Origin: JAHHTP01 sp964587555
Lineage (GTDB): Bacteria; Bacillota; Clostridia; Oscillospirales; Ruminococcaceae
Assembly: GCA_964587555.1 (NCBI GenBank)
Contig: CAZPLR010000050.1
Coordinates: 1 to 11,714, forward strand
DNA length: 11,714 nt
Direction of reading: 5' to 3'
Position numbers and translations under genes: made by a program. The notes below the pieces were generated by a model. It saw nothing but the letters and a program-made list of their open reading frames with translations. It was not told the origin of the DNA and made no database searches. Of this stretch, positions 1 through 7,177 are shown in pieces; positions within the stretch are counted from its first letter, which is position 1; each line of letters starts with the position of its first letter.

Positions 1-72
1 TCCCTCCATGGAAAGGCACATTCCCACTCCAAGTACAAGCGCCATGATTACGCCAAAAGTATAAGCGATATG
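1..72 (-). pseudogene. possible fragment of a minus-strand membrane protein
   Basis: On the minus strand, the frame running from 72 down to the window edge is open and reads as one hydrophobic helix (…TFGVIMALVLGVGMC…). This resembles a transmembrane segment of small Firmicute membrane proteins, although I cannot name a family. The frame is closed upstream by a stop at 73-75. Its only ATG (complement of 43-45) has no ribosome binding site before it, so if genuine it is a 5'-damaged remnant or begins at an odd codon. The plus-strand frame over the same bases (open from 1 to a stop at 88-90) looks less protein-like. Chance is a serious alternative over so few codons. Confidence 0.22.
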
Positions 73-86
73 TTATTCGCAGGGTA

Positions 87-115
87 TTGACTTTTGTGAG
101 AGAAAAGCTTACAAT
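87..115 (+). promoter_or_regulatory. sigma-A type promoter for asnS
   Basis: A -35 box TTGACT (87-92) and a -10 box TACAAT (110-115) are separated by exactly 17 bases, close to the vegetative consensus. Transcription would start near 122, giving a leader of about 128 bases before asnS. No terminator separates it from asnS or the following isomerase gene, so it probably drives both. Confidence 0.8.
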
Positions 116-121
116 AAAAGA

Positions 122-249
122 TGATAACGCCTTGGAATAGGTCGTCGATCGAAACATGAAAGGGCGGGTCTTTCTAACAGGAATCGGCTCGTTTTATGCA
201 AATAGGACGTCTCACTAAAACACAAATTCCAGAAAGGAATGGTACTGAC
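122..249 (+). promoter_or_regulatory. asnS 5' leader, no recognised riboswitch
   Basis: The leader has no T-box signature (no GGTACCGCG-type antiterminator) and no terminator before the gene, so the usual Firmicute control of tRNA synthetase genes is not visible. Two items stand out: a near-repeat AATAGGtCGTC (136-146) and AATAGGaCGTC (201-211), and a small hairpin ATTCC (226-230) / GGAAT (236-240). The 3' arm of that hairpin contains part of the Shine-Dalgarno AAAGGA (233-238). It could modestly mask the ribosome site, but a 5-bp stem is weak evidence. Confidence 0.4.
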
Positions 250-1644
250 ATGAATAGAATCGAGATCGCTTCGCTGTATGCGGATTCCGCGCTGTATGCG
301 GATCAGACCGTCACCGTCTGCGGCTGGGTGAAAACGCTGCGCTCCTCAAAGGCGCTGGGCTTCATCGAGTGCAATGACGGCAGCTGCTTTAAGAATTTAC
401 AGATCGTCTTTGAAGACGGGAAGCTGTCCAATTTCAAGGATGTGACCCATTACAACGTCGGCAGCGCGATCATTGTCACCGGTACGGTGCTTTTAACGCC
501 GAATGCGAAGCAGCCGCTGGAGCTGCACGCGGCGGAGGTTGTGCTGGAGGGCGCCTCCACGCCGGATTATCCGCTGCAAAAAAAGCGGCATACAATGGAA
601 TACCTGCGCACCATCGCGCATCTGCGTCCGAGAACGAACACCTTCTCAGCGGCGTTCCGGGTCCGCTCGGCGGCCGCCTACGCGATCCATAGCTTTTTTC
701 AGGATCGCGGCTTTGTCTATGCGCATACGCCGATCATCACTGCAAGCGACTGCGAGGGTGCGGGCGAGATGTTCCGCGTGACGGTGCTGGATCCAAAGGA
801 GCCGCCGCTGACCGAGGATGGAAAGGTTGATTTTTCACAGGATTTCTTCTGTAAGCAGGCAAATTTAACCGTTTCGGGACAGCTTGAGGCGGAGTGCATG
901 GCGATGGCTTTCGGAAAGGTGTATACCTTTGGTCCGACCTTCCGCGCGGAGCGCTCCTATACGGCACGCCATGCGGCGGAGTTCTGGATGATTGAGCCGG
1001 AGATTGCGTTTGCCGACCTAAGCGACGATATGGAGCTTGCAAAGGACATGATCCAATATGTGATCAAGGAAGTGCTGCGCCGCTGCCCGGACGAACTCAG
1101 GTTCTTTAACCAGTTTTTCGATAAGGGGCTGATCGAGCGTTTGCAGACCCTTTCGGAGGCGGAATTTGCGCATGTAACTTATACTGAGGCAATTCGTCTT
1201 TTAACCGAGAGCGGTGAAAAATTTGAGTACCCGGTAAGCTGGGGCTGCGATTTGCAGACCGAGCACGAGCGTTATCTGACCGAGAAGGTATACTGTAAGC
1301 CGGTCTTTGTGACCGACTATCCGAAGGAAATCAAGGCGTTTTATATGCGTTTAAACGATGACGGAAAGACCGTTGCCGCGATGGATATGCTTGTGCCGGG
1401 CATCGGCGAGATTATCGGCGGCAGCCAGCGTGAGGAGCGTTTGGATGTGCTGGAGCGCCGTATTGTGGAAACGGGGATGAAGCCGGAGGACTATAGCTGG
1501 TACTGCGATCTGCGCAAGTATGGCGGGACGCATCATGCGGGCTTTGGCTTAGGCTTTGAGCGTTTAATTATGTATTTAACCGGGATCCCGAACATCCGCG
1601 ACGTGCTGCCGTTCCCAAGAACGACTGGAAGCGCGGAGTTCTGA
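250..1644 (+). CDS. asnS: asparagine--tRNA ligase
   Basis: Cytoplasmic class IIb aminoacyl-tRNA synthetase that charges tRNA-Asn with asparagine using ATP. The 464-residue length is normal for bacterial AsnRS. An OB-fold anticodon-binding domain fills roughly residues 1-110 (VCGWVKTLRSSKALGF near its start). The catalytic domain follows with motif 2 FGPTFRAERS (from F227) and motif 3 GFGLGFER (431-438, R438 for ATP). The segment SQDFFCKQANLTVSGQLEAE is typical of AsnRS rather than AspRS. I chose ATG 250 because AAAGGA (233-238) precedes it at a workable distance and the OB-fold begins right after it. An in-frame ATG at 196 would add 18 residues, lacks a ribosome site and gives no recognisable sequence. 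The gene has its own strong promoter, and the next gene follows after 33 bases with no terminator. Confidence 0.96.
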   Translation: MNRIEIASLYADSALYADQTVTVCGWVKTLRSSKALGFIECNDGSCFKNLQIVFEDGKLSNFKDVTHYNVGSAIIVTGTVLLTPNAKQPLELHAAEVVLEGASTPDYPLQKKRHTMEYLRTIAHLRPRTNTFSAAFRVRSAAAYAIHSFFQDRGFVYAHTPIITASDCEGAGEMFRVTVLDPKEPPLTEDGKVDFSQDFFCKQANLTVSGQLEAECMAMAFGKVYTFGPTFRAERSYTARHAAEFWMIEPEIAFADLSDDMELAKDMIQYVIKEVLRRCPDELRFFNQFFDKGLIERLQTLSEAEFAHVTYTEAIRLLTESGEKFEYPVSWGCDLQTEHERYLTEKVYCKPVFVTDYPKEIKAFYMRLNDDGKTVAAMDMLVPGIGEIIGGSQREERLDVLERRIVETGMKPEDYSWYCDLRKYGGTHHAGFGLGFERLIMYLTGIPNIRDVLPFPRTTGSAEF

Positions 1645-1677
1645 TCATATAAAAATAAAAGGGGAAAGGAAAAGGTT

Positions 1678-2511
1678 ATGAGTAAAAAATTTCCAATTGC
1701 GGTTCAGGTATATTCTGTCCGCGAGGATGCCGAACGAGATTTCGCGGGCACCTTACAAAAGATCAAGGAGATGGGCTACGACGGGGTAGAGTTTGCCGGA
1801 TTATACGGGCATACTGCGCAGGAGGTGAAGGAGCTTTGCCAAAAGGCAGGCTTAACGCCGCTTTCCGCGCATGTCGCGTTTACCGAGATGATGTCCGATC
1901 CGAAGGGCGTTTTGCAGACCTATGCCGATATCGGCTGCCGCTATATCGCAATTCCTTATCTGACGGAGGAATACCGCCCGGGACAGCCAAAATTTGACGA
2001 GATCATCGCCGGGGCAAGGCTGTTAGGCGAGGAAGCAAAGGCGCTGGGGATGCAGCTTTTATATCACAACCACGACTTTGAGTTTGTCAAACTGGACGGC
2101 AAATACGCGCTGGACGTACTGTACGACGCGGTGGATGAGGCGCTGTTAAAGACCGAGCTGGACGTCTGCTGGGTCAATGTAGGCGGCGAAAATCCGGCAG
2201 AGTATCTTCGTAAATACAGCGGCCGTTCGCCGGTTCTGCATCTGAAGGATTTTGTCATGCCGGGCAAAAAGCCGGCGAAGATGTATGATCTAATCGGTAT
2301 TGAGGATGACGGCAAGGTCGAGGAGGATTCGGGCGCGTTTGAGTTCCGTCCGGTCGGCTACGGCGCGCAGGATATGCCGGCGATCTTGGACGCGGCGGCG
2401 GACGCCGGGACTGAGTGGGTCGTTGTCGAGCAGGATTTGCCGTCGATGGGCAAAACCCCGCTGGAATGCGCGCAGATGAGCGTCGCGTATTTGAAGGGTA
2501 TCATGGCGTAA
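1678..2511 (+). CDS. sugar phosphate isomerase/epimerase (xylose isomerase-like TIM barrel)
   Basis: A 277-residue protein of the AP-endonuclease-2/xylose-isomerase-like TIM-barrel superfamily (Pfam AP_endonuc_2; IolE and related sugar isomerases/epimerases). Expected divalent-metal and substrate residues are visible in order: E38 in GVEFAG, H130/H132 in YHNHDF, E160/D162 in ELDVCW, H188/D191 in LHLKDF and E251 in VVVEQD. There is no signal peptide, so it is cytoplasmic. The exact sugar cannot be read from sequence; many members act on ketoses or inositol derivatives, and nothing else of an inositol pathway lies nearby. ATG 1678 follows a good AGGAAA/GGGGAAAGG purine tract. It sits 33 bases after asnS and just before a strong terminator, so it is probably the second and last gene of that transcript. 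Confidence 0.88.
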   Translation: MSKKFPIAVQVYSVREDAERDFAGTLQKIKEMGYDGVEFAGLYGHTAQEVKELCQKAGLTPLSAHVAFTEMMSDPKGVLQTYADIGCRYIAIPYLTEEYRPGQPKFDEIIAGARLLGEEAKALGMQLLYHNHDFEFVKLDGKYALDVLYDAVDEALLKTELDVCWVNVGGENPAEYLRKYSGRSPVLHLKDFVMPGKKPAKMYDLIGIEDDGKVEEDSGAFEFRPVGYGAQDMPAILDAAADAGTEWVVVEQDLPSMGKTPLECAQMSVAYLKGIMA

Positions 2512-2526
2512 TCAGAAAGAAGCTTT

Positions 2527-2567
2527 CTGCGTCTATCTGCGTTTGCGGATAGACGCAGTTTTGTTTT
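2527..2567 (+). terminator. strong intrinsic terminator after the isomerase gene
   Basis: A perfect 11-bp stem, CTGCGTCTATC (2527-2537) with GATAGACGCAG (2548-2558), is extended by three more pairs to a GTTT loop. It is followed directly by TTTTGTTTT. It lies 15 bases after the stop codon and closes the asnS transcript. Confidence 0.92.
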
Positions 2568-2760
2568 ACGCAGGAGGGGCCTGGGAGCGGCGGCTTGTAT
2601 GGCTTGTATTGTGAAAAAGCGGAATTGCCCGATACTGCCGCTGTAATTGAAAACGGCGCCGGGAAATCGGTCTAAGCTGCCGCCTGCGGGCTGGGGCGCT
2701 GATTTGGCAAAAGGAGCATAAGCATTGTGCAGCGGCGTAAAGTTGAGGAAGAGGGTTGCT
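2568..2760 (+). other. non-coding gap without recognised gene
   Basis: GC-rich spacer between the terminator and the next promoter region. The only local pattern is a perfect tandem copy of the 9-mer GGCTTGTAT (2592-2609). A 15-codon ORF at 2599-2646 has its nearest purine tract too far upstream and looks accidental. I see no RNA gene or conserved structure here. Confidence 0.5.
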
Positions 2761-2789
2761 TTTTCGGGCGATTTGTGGTAAAGTATAAT
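2760..2789 (+). promoter_or_regulatory. probable promoter of the DUF4364–alaT gene cluster
   Basis: A perfect -10 hexamer TATAAT lies at 2784-2789, 58 bases before the first gene and downstream of a terminator. The -35 region at the right distance (about 2760-2766, T-rich TTTTTCG) is poor; TTGCTT at 2756-2761 is 22 bases away, too far for a normal spacer. The position makes a promoter likely, but it may be weak or activator-dependent. Confidence 0.5.
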
Positions 2790-2847
2790 TGGCGGTCGTA
2801 TTTGCGGCGCGAATGAGCATCATGCTATGGAAAGGCGGAATCGTTCT

Positions 2848-3420
2848 ATGGAAGAGAAAACATTTTTTGCCGGCATTGAGCCGGGCGGGATATCGGATAA
2901 GCATCAGGCTCGCGTTTTGATCTGTTATCTGATCGTGTCGGTGGAACTGCCGCTTTCCGGGCAGCAGATGTATGAGATTTTTGCCGAGGACGATCTGGTC
3001 AACTATTTCGCCTTTATGGAGGCGTTTTATGAGTTGATCGCTGTGCAGGATATCCTGCTTGTTCCGGAGGACGCAAGTATGGAGCCGGGCAGCCTTGACG
3101 CGCATTACTGCTGCTCGCCGCACGGGGAACAGACCGCAAGGACTCTCTCGCCGAATCTGCCGAAATCGGTGCGCGACCGTGTGCTTGATAATGCACAGAC
3201 TCTTTTGGAGAAGGTCAGACCAAAATATACAAGCGATGTTTCGGTCACAAAGGAAAACGACCAGTACCGCGTCGATTTTGTGATGCAGCGCGACGGGGTA
3301 TCGGTATTTCATATGGATTTTTACCTGCGCTCTAAGCGCGACGTATATGCGGTGGAGCAGCGGCTGACCGAAGCGCCGTTCTACTGCTGTAGCCAAATTA
3401 TCGATTTGCTGATTCAGTGA
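2848..3420 (+). CDS. DUF4364 family protein (winged-helix-like)
   Basis: A 190-residue cytoplasmic protein whose layout matches DUF4364 as I know it from Clostridia: an N-terminal helix-turn-helix-like part (about 22-70, with LPLSGQQMYEIF at 34-45 and a run including NYFAFMEAF), a short turn with SPHGEQTARTL in the position of the 'LTxEG' wing, an acidic/aliphatic linker SVRDRVL, and a C-terminal beta-rich part ending LTEAPFYCCSQIIDLL. The family is annotated as of unknown function; DNA binding is inferred from the fold only. ATG 2848 is preferred over an in-frame ATG at 2827 because the AAAGG tract at 2831-2835 sits at the right distance only for 2848. The next gene begins six bases after its stop. 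It could be a local transcription factor for this cluster, which is inference. Confidence 0.82.
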   Translation: MEEKTFFAGIEPGGISDKHQARVLICYLIVSVELPLSGQQMYEIFAEDDLVNYFAFMEAFYELIAVQDILLVPEDASMEPGSLDAHYCCSPHGEQTARTLSPNLPKSVRDRVLDNAQTLLEKVRPKYTSDVSVTKENDQYRVDFVMQRDGVSVFHMDFYLRSKRDVYAVEQRLTEAPFYCCSQIIDLLIQ

Positions 3421-3426
3421 GGGATT

Positions 3427-4251
3427 ATGTTGCTGCTTGATTGTCATAACCATACAAACCATTCGTTTGACGGAAAGGCTTCGGTTGAGGAAATGTGCTT
3501 GTTGGCGCAAAGCCAAGGTTTTTTAGTCTACTGCATTACCGACCACTACGAATGCCAAACTGCTAAACAGCAGAACGCATTGCCGGAGATCATACGCTGC
3601 GGAGAGGACATCAGGGCGTTTGCAAAAAAGCATCCGGGATCGACGAGGTTTCTTTACGGCGTAGAGCTTGGGCAGCCGCTTCAGGATCGGGAGGCGGTGA
3701 AGGAGCTGCGCGGCGCTTGCGGGGATCGGCTGGATTTTATCATCGGATCGCTGCATAATGCGGAAAACGAGCTGGATTTTTACGAGGTCTTTACGGATGA
3801 GGGTTATCTGGCGCGTGGAATCTCAGGGCTGGAGGAGCTGTGCTGCCGGTATTATGAGGAGCTGCTTGCGATGTGCCGGGAGGGCGGCTTTGATTCGGTG
3901 GGGCATATCCTCTACCCGTATCGTTATGCTGTACGTCACAACGTGAAGCTGGATTACACCAGACAGGATGAGCGGGTCCGCGCGATGATGCGTGAGATCA
4001 TTGAAAAGGGAATCGCGCTGGAGATCAATACCTCCGGGTACCGGCAGGGCTTTGGCGGCCCGCTGCCGGGCGCATATCATCTGGCAATGTACCGGGAACT
4101 GGGCGGAGAACTGATTACAATTGGATCGGACGCGCATCGGACGGGCGATTTTGCAAAGAATATCTCCGACGGCTTGGAGCTGATAAAGGCGGCGGGCTTC
4201 CGTTATATTACATATTTTGAAAAAAGAAAGCCGGTCATGGTAAAGCTGTAG
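3427..4251 (+). CDS. PHP-domain phosphoesterase, histidinol-phosphatase (HisJ/HisK) family
   Basis: A 274-residue PHP-fold metal-dependent phosphoesterase. The metal-site residues appear in family order: H7 and H9 (CHNHTNHSFDG), D39-H40 (ITDHYE), E80 (GVELG), H110 (GSLHN), H160 (GHILYP), and D235 with H237 (IGSDAH). Length and motif spacing fit the monofunctional PHP histidinol-phosphatase family, which removes phosphate from L-histidinol phosphate, the penultimate stage of histidine synthesis. Many relatives in this family have unknown or other substrates, and no other his gene is in the window, so the reaction is not certain. The start follows the DUF4364 stop by six bases with GAGGG overlapping that stop, which suggests translational coupling. 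The downstream regulator and aminotransferase appear to share its transcript. Confidence 0.82.
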   Translation: MLLLDCHNHTNHSFDGKASVEEMCLLAQSQGFLVYCITDHYECQTAKQQNALPEIIRCGEDIRAFAKKHPGSTRFLYGVELGQPLQDREAVKELRGACGDRLDFIIGSLHNAENELDFYEVFTDEGYLARGISGLEELCCRYYEELLAMCREGGFDSVGHILYPYRYAVRHNVKLDYTRQDERVRAMMREIIEKGIALEINTSGYRQGFGGPLPGAYHLAMYRELGGELITIGSDAHRTGDFAKNISDGLELIKAAGFRYITYFEKRKPVMVKL

Positions 4252-4282
4252 ACTTTGCAGCCGGCGGGAAGAAGGAGCAAGA

Positions 4283-4762
4283 ATGGATAAATTATTGCAG
4301 TTACTCGAACGCAATGCGAGATATACAAATCGGCAGCTTGCGGTGATGCTGGATACCACCGAGGAGGATATCGAGAAGCGGATCGAGGCGTATGAGGAAA
4401 GCGGCGTGATCTGCGGCTACAAAACGGTGGTCAACCACAATAAGGCAGAGGACGGCACCGTCTACGCGCTGATCGAGCTGAAGGTAACGCCGCACAAAGG
4501 GACCGGTTTTGACGAGATTGCTGCGCAGATTGTTTCCTACCCGCAGGTGCAGAACCTGTATTTGGTGTCGGGCGATTATGATTTGGCGGTCATGATTACG
4601 GCGGATTCGTTTAAGGACGTCGCGCTTTTTACGTCGCAGCGGTTGGCGCAGCTTGACTCGGTTTTATCCACCGCAACGCTGTTTATCCTGACAAAGTATA
4701 AGGAGAGCGGCGTTTCGCTGATGGGTCAGGAGCAGGACGAGAGGGGCAATATCGGCTTATGA
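4283..4762 (+). CDS. alaR: Lrp/AsnC family transcriptional regulator (AlaR-like)
   Basis: A 159-residue Lrp/AsnC (feast/famine) regulator. Residues about 3-50 form the winged helix-turn-helix (LLQLLERNARYTNRQLAVML followed by a recognition-helix region and GVICGYKTVVN). The rest is the RAM ligand-binding domain, including YLVSGDYDLAVMI, which normally senses an amino acid and builds octamers. ATG 4283 has an excellent AAGGAG (4272-4277) five bases upstream. Its stop overlaps the aminotransferase start by four bases (ATGA, 4759-4762). In Bacillus subtilis a neighbouring pair of the same types, alaR (yugG) and alaT (yugH), controls and carries out alanine synthesis; the symbol rests on that gene arrangement and on strong resemblance of the partner. 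The ligand is probably alanine, which is inference. Confidence 0.82.
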   Translation: MDKLLQLLERNARYTNRQLAVMLDTTEEDIEKRIEAYEESGVICGYKTVVNHNKAEDGTVYALIELKVTPHKGTGFDEIAAQIVSYPQVQNLYLVSGDYDLAVMITADSFKDVALFTSQRLAQLDSVLSTATLFILTKYKESGVSLMGQEQDERGNIGL

Positions 4763-5934
4763 GCATAGATTATAACACCTTGCTGTCGAAAAAAGCTGCG
4801 GCGATCAAGCCTTCCGGCATTCGCCGTTTCTTTGATATTGCTTCCGAAATGAAGGACGTTATTTCGCTGGGTGTTGGAGAGCCGGACTTTAAGACCCCGT
4901 GGGCGGTGCGCAATCAGGCGATCTCTACGCTGGAGCGCGGCAAGACCGCTTATTCTGCCAATCGCGGGCTGATGACGCTGCGCGAGGAGATTTCGCGGTA
5001 TTTAAAACGCCGCATCGAGATTGAATATGCGCCGGAGAGCGAGATTTTGGTGACAGTCGGCGGCTCGGAGGCGATCGATCTTTGTATCCGCGCGCTTGTC
5101 GATCCGGGCGATGAGGTATTGATCGTTGAGCCTTGCTTTGTGTCTTATCTCCCGATCGTGGAGCTGTGCGGCGGCGTTCCGGTGAGTATCGAAACCAAAG
5201 CGGAGGATCATTTCCGGCTGACTGCCAAGCAGCTTCAGGAGAAGATCACCGAAAAGACCAAGCTGCTGGTGCTTCCATTTCCAAATAATCCAACCGGCGC
5301 GGTGATGCGGAGAGAGCATTTGGAGGAGATCGCCGCAGTGCTGCGCGGCACGAATGTGGTCGTGCTGTCGGACGAGATATACAGTGAGCTAACCTACAAC
5401 GGCAACCATGTGTCGATCGCTTCGCTTCCAGGGATGCGGGAGCGAACGGTGGTGGTCAACGGCTTTTCCAAGTCGTATTCGATGACCGGGTGGCGGCTTG
5501 GGTATGCCGCCGGGCCGAAGGAGCTTTTATCGGTTATGACCAAGATTCACCAGTTTGCGATCATGTGCGCGCCGACGACCAGTCAGTATGCGGCGATTGA
5601 AGCGCTGCGCAGCTGCGACAGCAATATCGAGGAGATGCGGGACGAGTATAATATGCGCCGCCGTTTTATTGTCGACGGCTTAAATGCGCTCGGGCTGACC
5701 TGCTTTGAGCCGGAGGGCGCGTTTTACGTGTTCCCGTCGATCCAGAAGAGCGGGCTTTCCTCCGACGAATTCTGCACAAGGCTGCTTTACAGCCAGCATG
5801 TTGCTGTGGTGCCGGGTACGGCGTTCGGCGCGTGCGGCGAAGGGTTTGTGCGTATTTCCTACTCTTATTCGGTGGAGCATATTGCGAAAGCGCTAAAGCG
5901 CATTGAGATTTTCCTAAAGGAGCTTGGCGTATAA
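4759..5934 (+). CDS. alaT: class I aminotransferase, AlaT-like (alanine transaminase)
   Basis: A 391-residue PLP-dependent fold-type I aminotransferase. Key elements: substrate-loop region SLGVGEPDF near the N-terminus, PNNPTG at 175-180 with N177, SDEIYSEL with D205 and Y208 (pyridine nitrogen and O3' contacts), Schiff-base lysine K238 in GFSKSYSMTGWRLGY, and the carboxylate-binding arginine R365 in FVRISYS. The start PSGIRRFFDIA and the stretch MCAPTTSQYAA match what I remember of B. subtilis AlaT (YugH), so a glutamate–pyruvate transaminase making alanine is the best call. Aspartate or aromatic substrates remain possible in this subfamily. Translation is coupled to the regulator by a four-base overlap, with GAGGGG at 4741-4746. 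A hairpin with a T-rich 3' side follows 24 bases after the stop. Confidence 0.87.
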   Translation: MSIDYNTLLSKKAAAIKPSGIRRFFDIASEMKDVISLGVGEPDFKTPWAVRNQAISTLERGKTAYSANRGLMTLREEISRYLKRRIEIEYAPESEILVTVGGSEAIDLCIRALVDPGDEVLIVEPCFVSYLPIVELCGGVPVSIETKAEDHFRLTAKQLQEKITEKTKLLVLPFPNNPTGAVMRREHLEEIAAVLRGTNVVVLSDEIYSELTYNGNHVSIASLPGMRERTVVVNGFSKSYSMTGWRLGYAAGPKELLSVMTKIHQFAIMCAPTTSQYAAIEALRSCDSNIEEMRDEYNMRRRFIVDGLNALGLTCFEPEGAFYVFPSIQKSGLSSDEFCTRLLYSQHVAVVPGTAFGACGEGFVRISYSYSVEHIAKALKRIEIFLKELGV

Positions 5935-5958
5935 CGCTATTGATCTGCGTATGATTGC

Positions 5959-5999
5959 GGGGAAATGCCGGAAGACGGCTTTCCCCGGCATTTTATTAT
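5959..5999 (+). terminator. intrinsic terminator after alaT with two alternative folds
   Basis: Two stems share bases. Fold A pairs GGGGAAA (5959-5965) with TTTCCCC (5980-5986) and nests GCCG/CGGC inside. Fold B pairs AAATGCCGG (5963-5971) with CCGGCATTT (5985-5993), followed by TATTATA. Fold B has the shape of a terminator with a short AT-rich tail; fold A excludes it. The tail is not a pure T-run, so termination may be partial. Confidence 0.65.
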
Positions 6000-6017
6000 A
6001 AAAGGGGGCTTAGCGTG

Positions 6018-7172
6018 ATGGATACAGGCAAACAAAAAGATGCTGTGTCGGCGGTGAAAACGCGGGACTACAGCTTAAAAACGCTCGTTCCGGCAGTCGA
6101 GCGGCACATGCAGGCGCTGGCGGTTTACGAGCGGCTGAAACCGGGGATGAAGGTGCTGCTGAAGCCGAATCTGCTGATGCGCCGTGCGCCGCAGACTGCG
6201 ACGACGACCCATAACCTGCTTTTGGAGGCGGTGATCCTATCGCTTAAAAAGCATGGCGTAACGGATATTACAATCGCTGATAGTCCGGGCGGGCCGTACA
6301 CGCCGCAGCACCTGCGCGGCGTGTACAAGGCAAGCGGCATGGAGGAAACGGCAGAGCGCACAAAGGTAAACCTAAATCTGGACTGCGGCTACGCCGAGGT
6401 GCCGGCGGCCGGCGAAATGGTGCGCTCGTTTGAGTTGATTCATCCGGTGGTGAACGCTGATTTTATCATCGATATGCCAAAGCTAAAGACCCACTGTATG
6501 ACCGAGCTGAGCTGCGGGGTGAAAAACCTGTTCGGCACGGTGCCCGGATTGAAAAAGCCGGAATTTCATTACCGATTTCCAGATCCAAAGGACTTTACAA
6601 ATCTGCTGATCGATCTTTGCGAGACAGTCAAGCCGGATCTTGTGATCTGCGACGCGGTGGAGTCGATGGAGGGCGACGGCCCGTCCGGCGGCACGCCGAG
6701 GTATACCGGCATGACCTTTGCGTCTTTCTCTCCTTACGCGATGGACTTAGTCGCGGCAGATTTTATCGGCATCCCGGCACAGAAGGTTTTCACCATCACC
6801 CATGCGGTGCGCCGAAAACTTTCCCCCGCTTCCGTAAAGGAAATCCCGATCCTAAATGACGGTTATACGCCGGTCAAGGGGTTTCGGCAGGCAAGCGCGA
6901 AAAAAGTCAATTTTGGTAATTTCCTGCCAAAGCCGTTGCAGGGATTCTACGAAAAGCGGCTTCAGCCGCTTTTGACCTCCCGGCCGGTAATTGTAAAGAA
7001 AGGCTGCATTGGCTGCGGAAAATGCGCTGAGAGCTGTCCGGCGCACACGATAAAGATTGTCGGGCACAAAGCTGTCATCGATTATGATCACTGTATCCGC
7101 TGCTACTGCTGCCATGAAATGTGTCCGCAAAAAACCATCCGCCTTTCCCGATTTTTTCTGTTCCGGAGGTGA
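6018..7172 (+). CDS. DUF362 domain protein with C-terminal 2x[4Fe-4S] ferredoxin
   Basis: A 384-residue cytoplasmic iron-sulfur protein. Residues about 30-290 form a DUF362 domain (VLLKPNLL near the start; a DFIIDMPKLKTHCMT segment; GVKNLFGTVPG; GDGPSGGTP). The C-terminus carries two four-cysteine clusters of bacterial ferredoxin type: C330-x2-C333-x2-C336-x3-C340-P and C359-x2-C362-x2-C365-x3-C369-P, with an additional cysteine at 364. Function of the family is not established; an electron-transfer or Fe-S-linked role follows from the clusters. ATG 6018 has GGGGG at 6004-6008 (an adjacent in-frame GTG at 6015 is possible). A TTG-initiated extension back to 5955 would lie inside the terminator hairpin and is rejected. 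The stop codon is part of the ispE ribosome binding site, so translation of the two genes is likely linked. Confidence 0.88.
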   Translation: MDTGKQKDAVSAVKTRDYSLKTLVPAVERHMQALAVYERLKPGMKVLLKPNLLMRRAPQTATTTHNLLLEAVILSLKKHGVTDITIADSPGGPYTPQHLRGVYKASGMEETAERTKVNLNLDCGYAEVPAAGEMVRSFELIHPVVNADFIIDMPKLKTHCMTELSCGVKNLFGTVPGLKKPEFHYRFPDPKDFTNLLIDLCETVKPDLVICDAVESMEGDGPSGGTPRYTGMTFASFSPYAMDLVAADFIGIPAQKVFTITHAVRRKLSPASVKEIPILNDGYTPVKGFRQASAKKVNFGNFLPKPLQGFYEKRLQPLLTSRPVIVKKGCIGCGKCAESCPAHTIKIVGHKAVIDYDHCIRCYCCHEMCPQKTIRLSRFFLFRR

Positions 7173-7177
7173 AAAGG

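Noticed and set aside
122..249. T-box riboswitch before asnS
   Set aside because: The conserved antiterminator sequence, the specifier-loop layout and a leader terminator are all missing; GGTAC at 241-245 alone is not enough.
196..249. Longer asnS start at ATG 196
   Set aside because: No ribosome site precedes it and the 18 extra residues do not look like AsnRS, whereas ATG 250 has AAAGGA upstream.
2599..2646. 15-codon ORF after the isomerase terminator
   Set aside because: The purine-rich tract is about 19 bases upstream, too far, and the peptide has no recognisable features.
2566..3516. 316-codon open frame on the minus strand opposite the DUF4364 gene
   Set aside because: It lies antisense to a gene with recognisable family features, spans the terminator region, has no ribosome site at its start, and its composition (many R, H, Q) is that of a shadow frame in GC-rich DNA.
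3823..4359. 178-codon minus-strand frame across the PHP–alaR junction
   Set aside because: Antisense shadow of two well-supported genes, without ribosome site or family resemblance.
5955..6017. TTG-initiated N-terminal extension of the DUF362 protein
   Set aside because: It would encode protein from the terminator hairpin; ATG 6018 has a good ribosome site and is a natural start.
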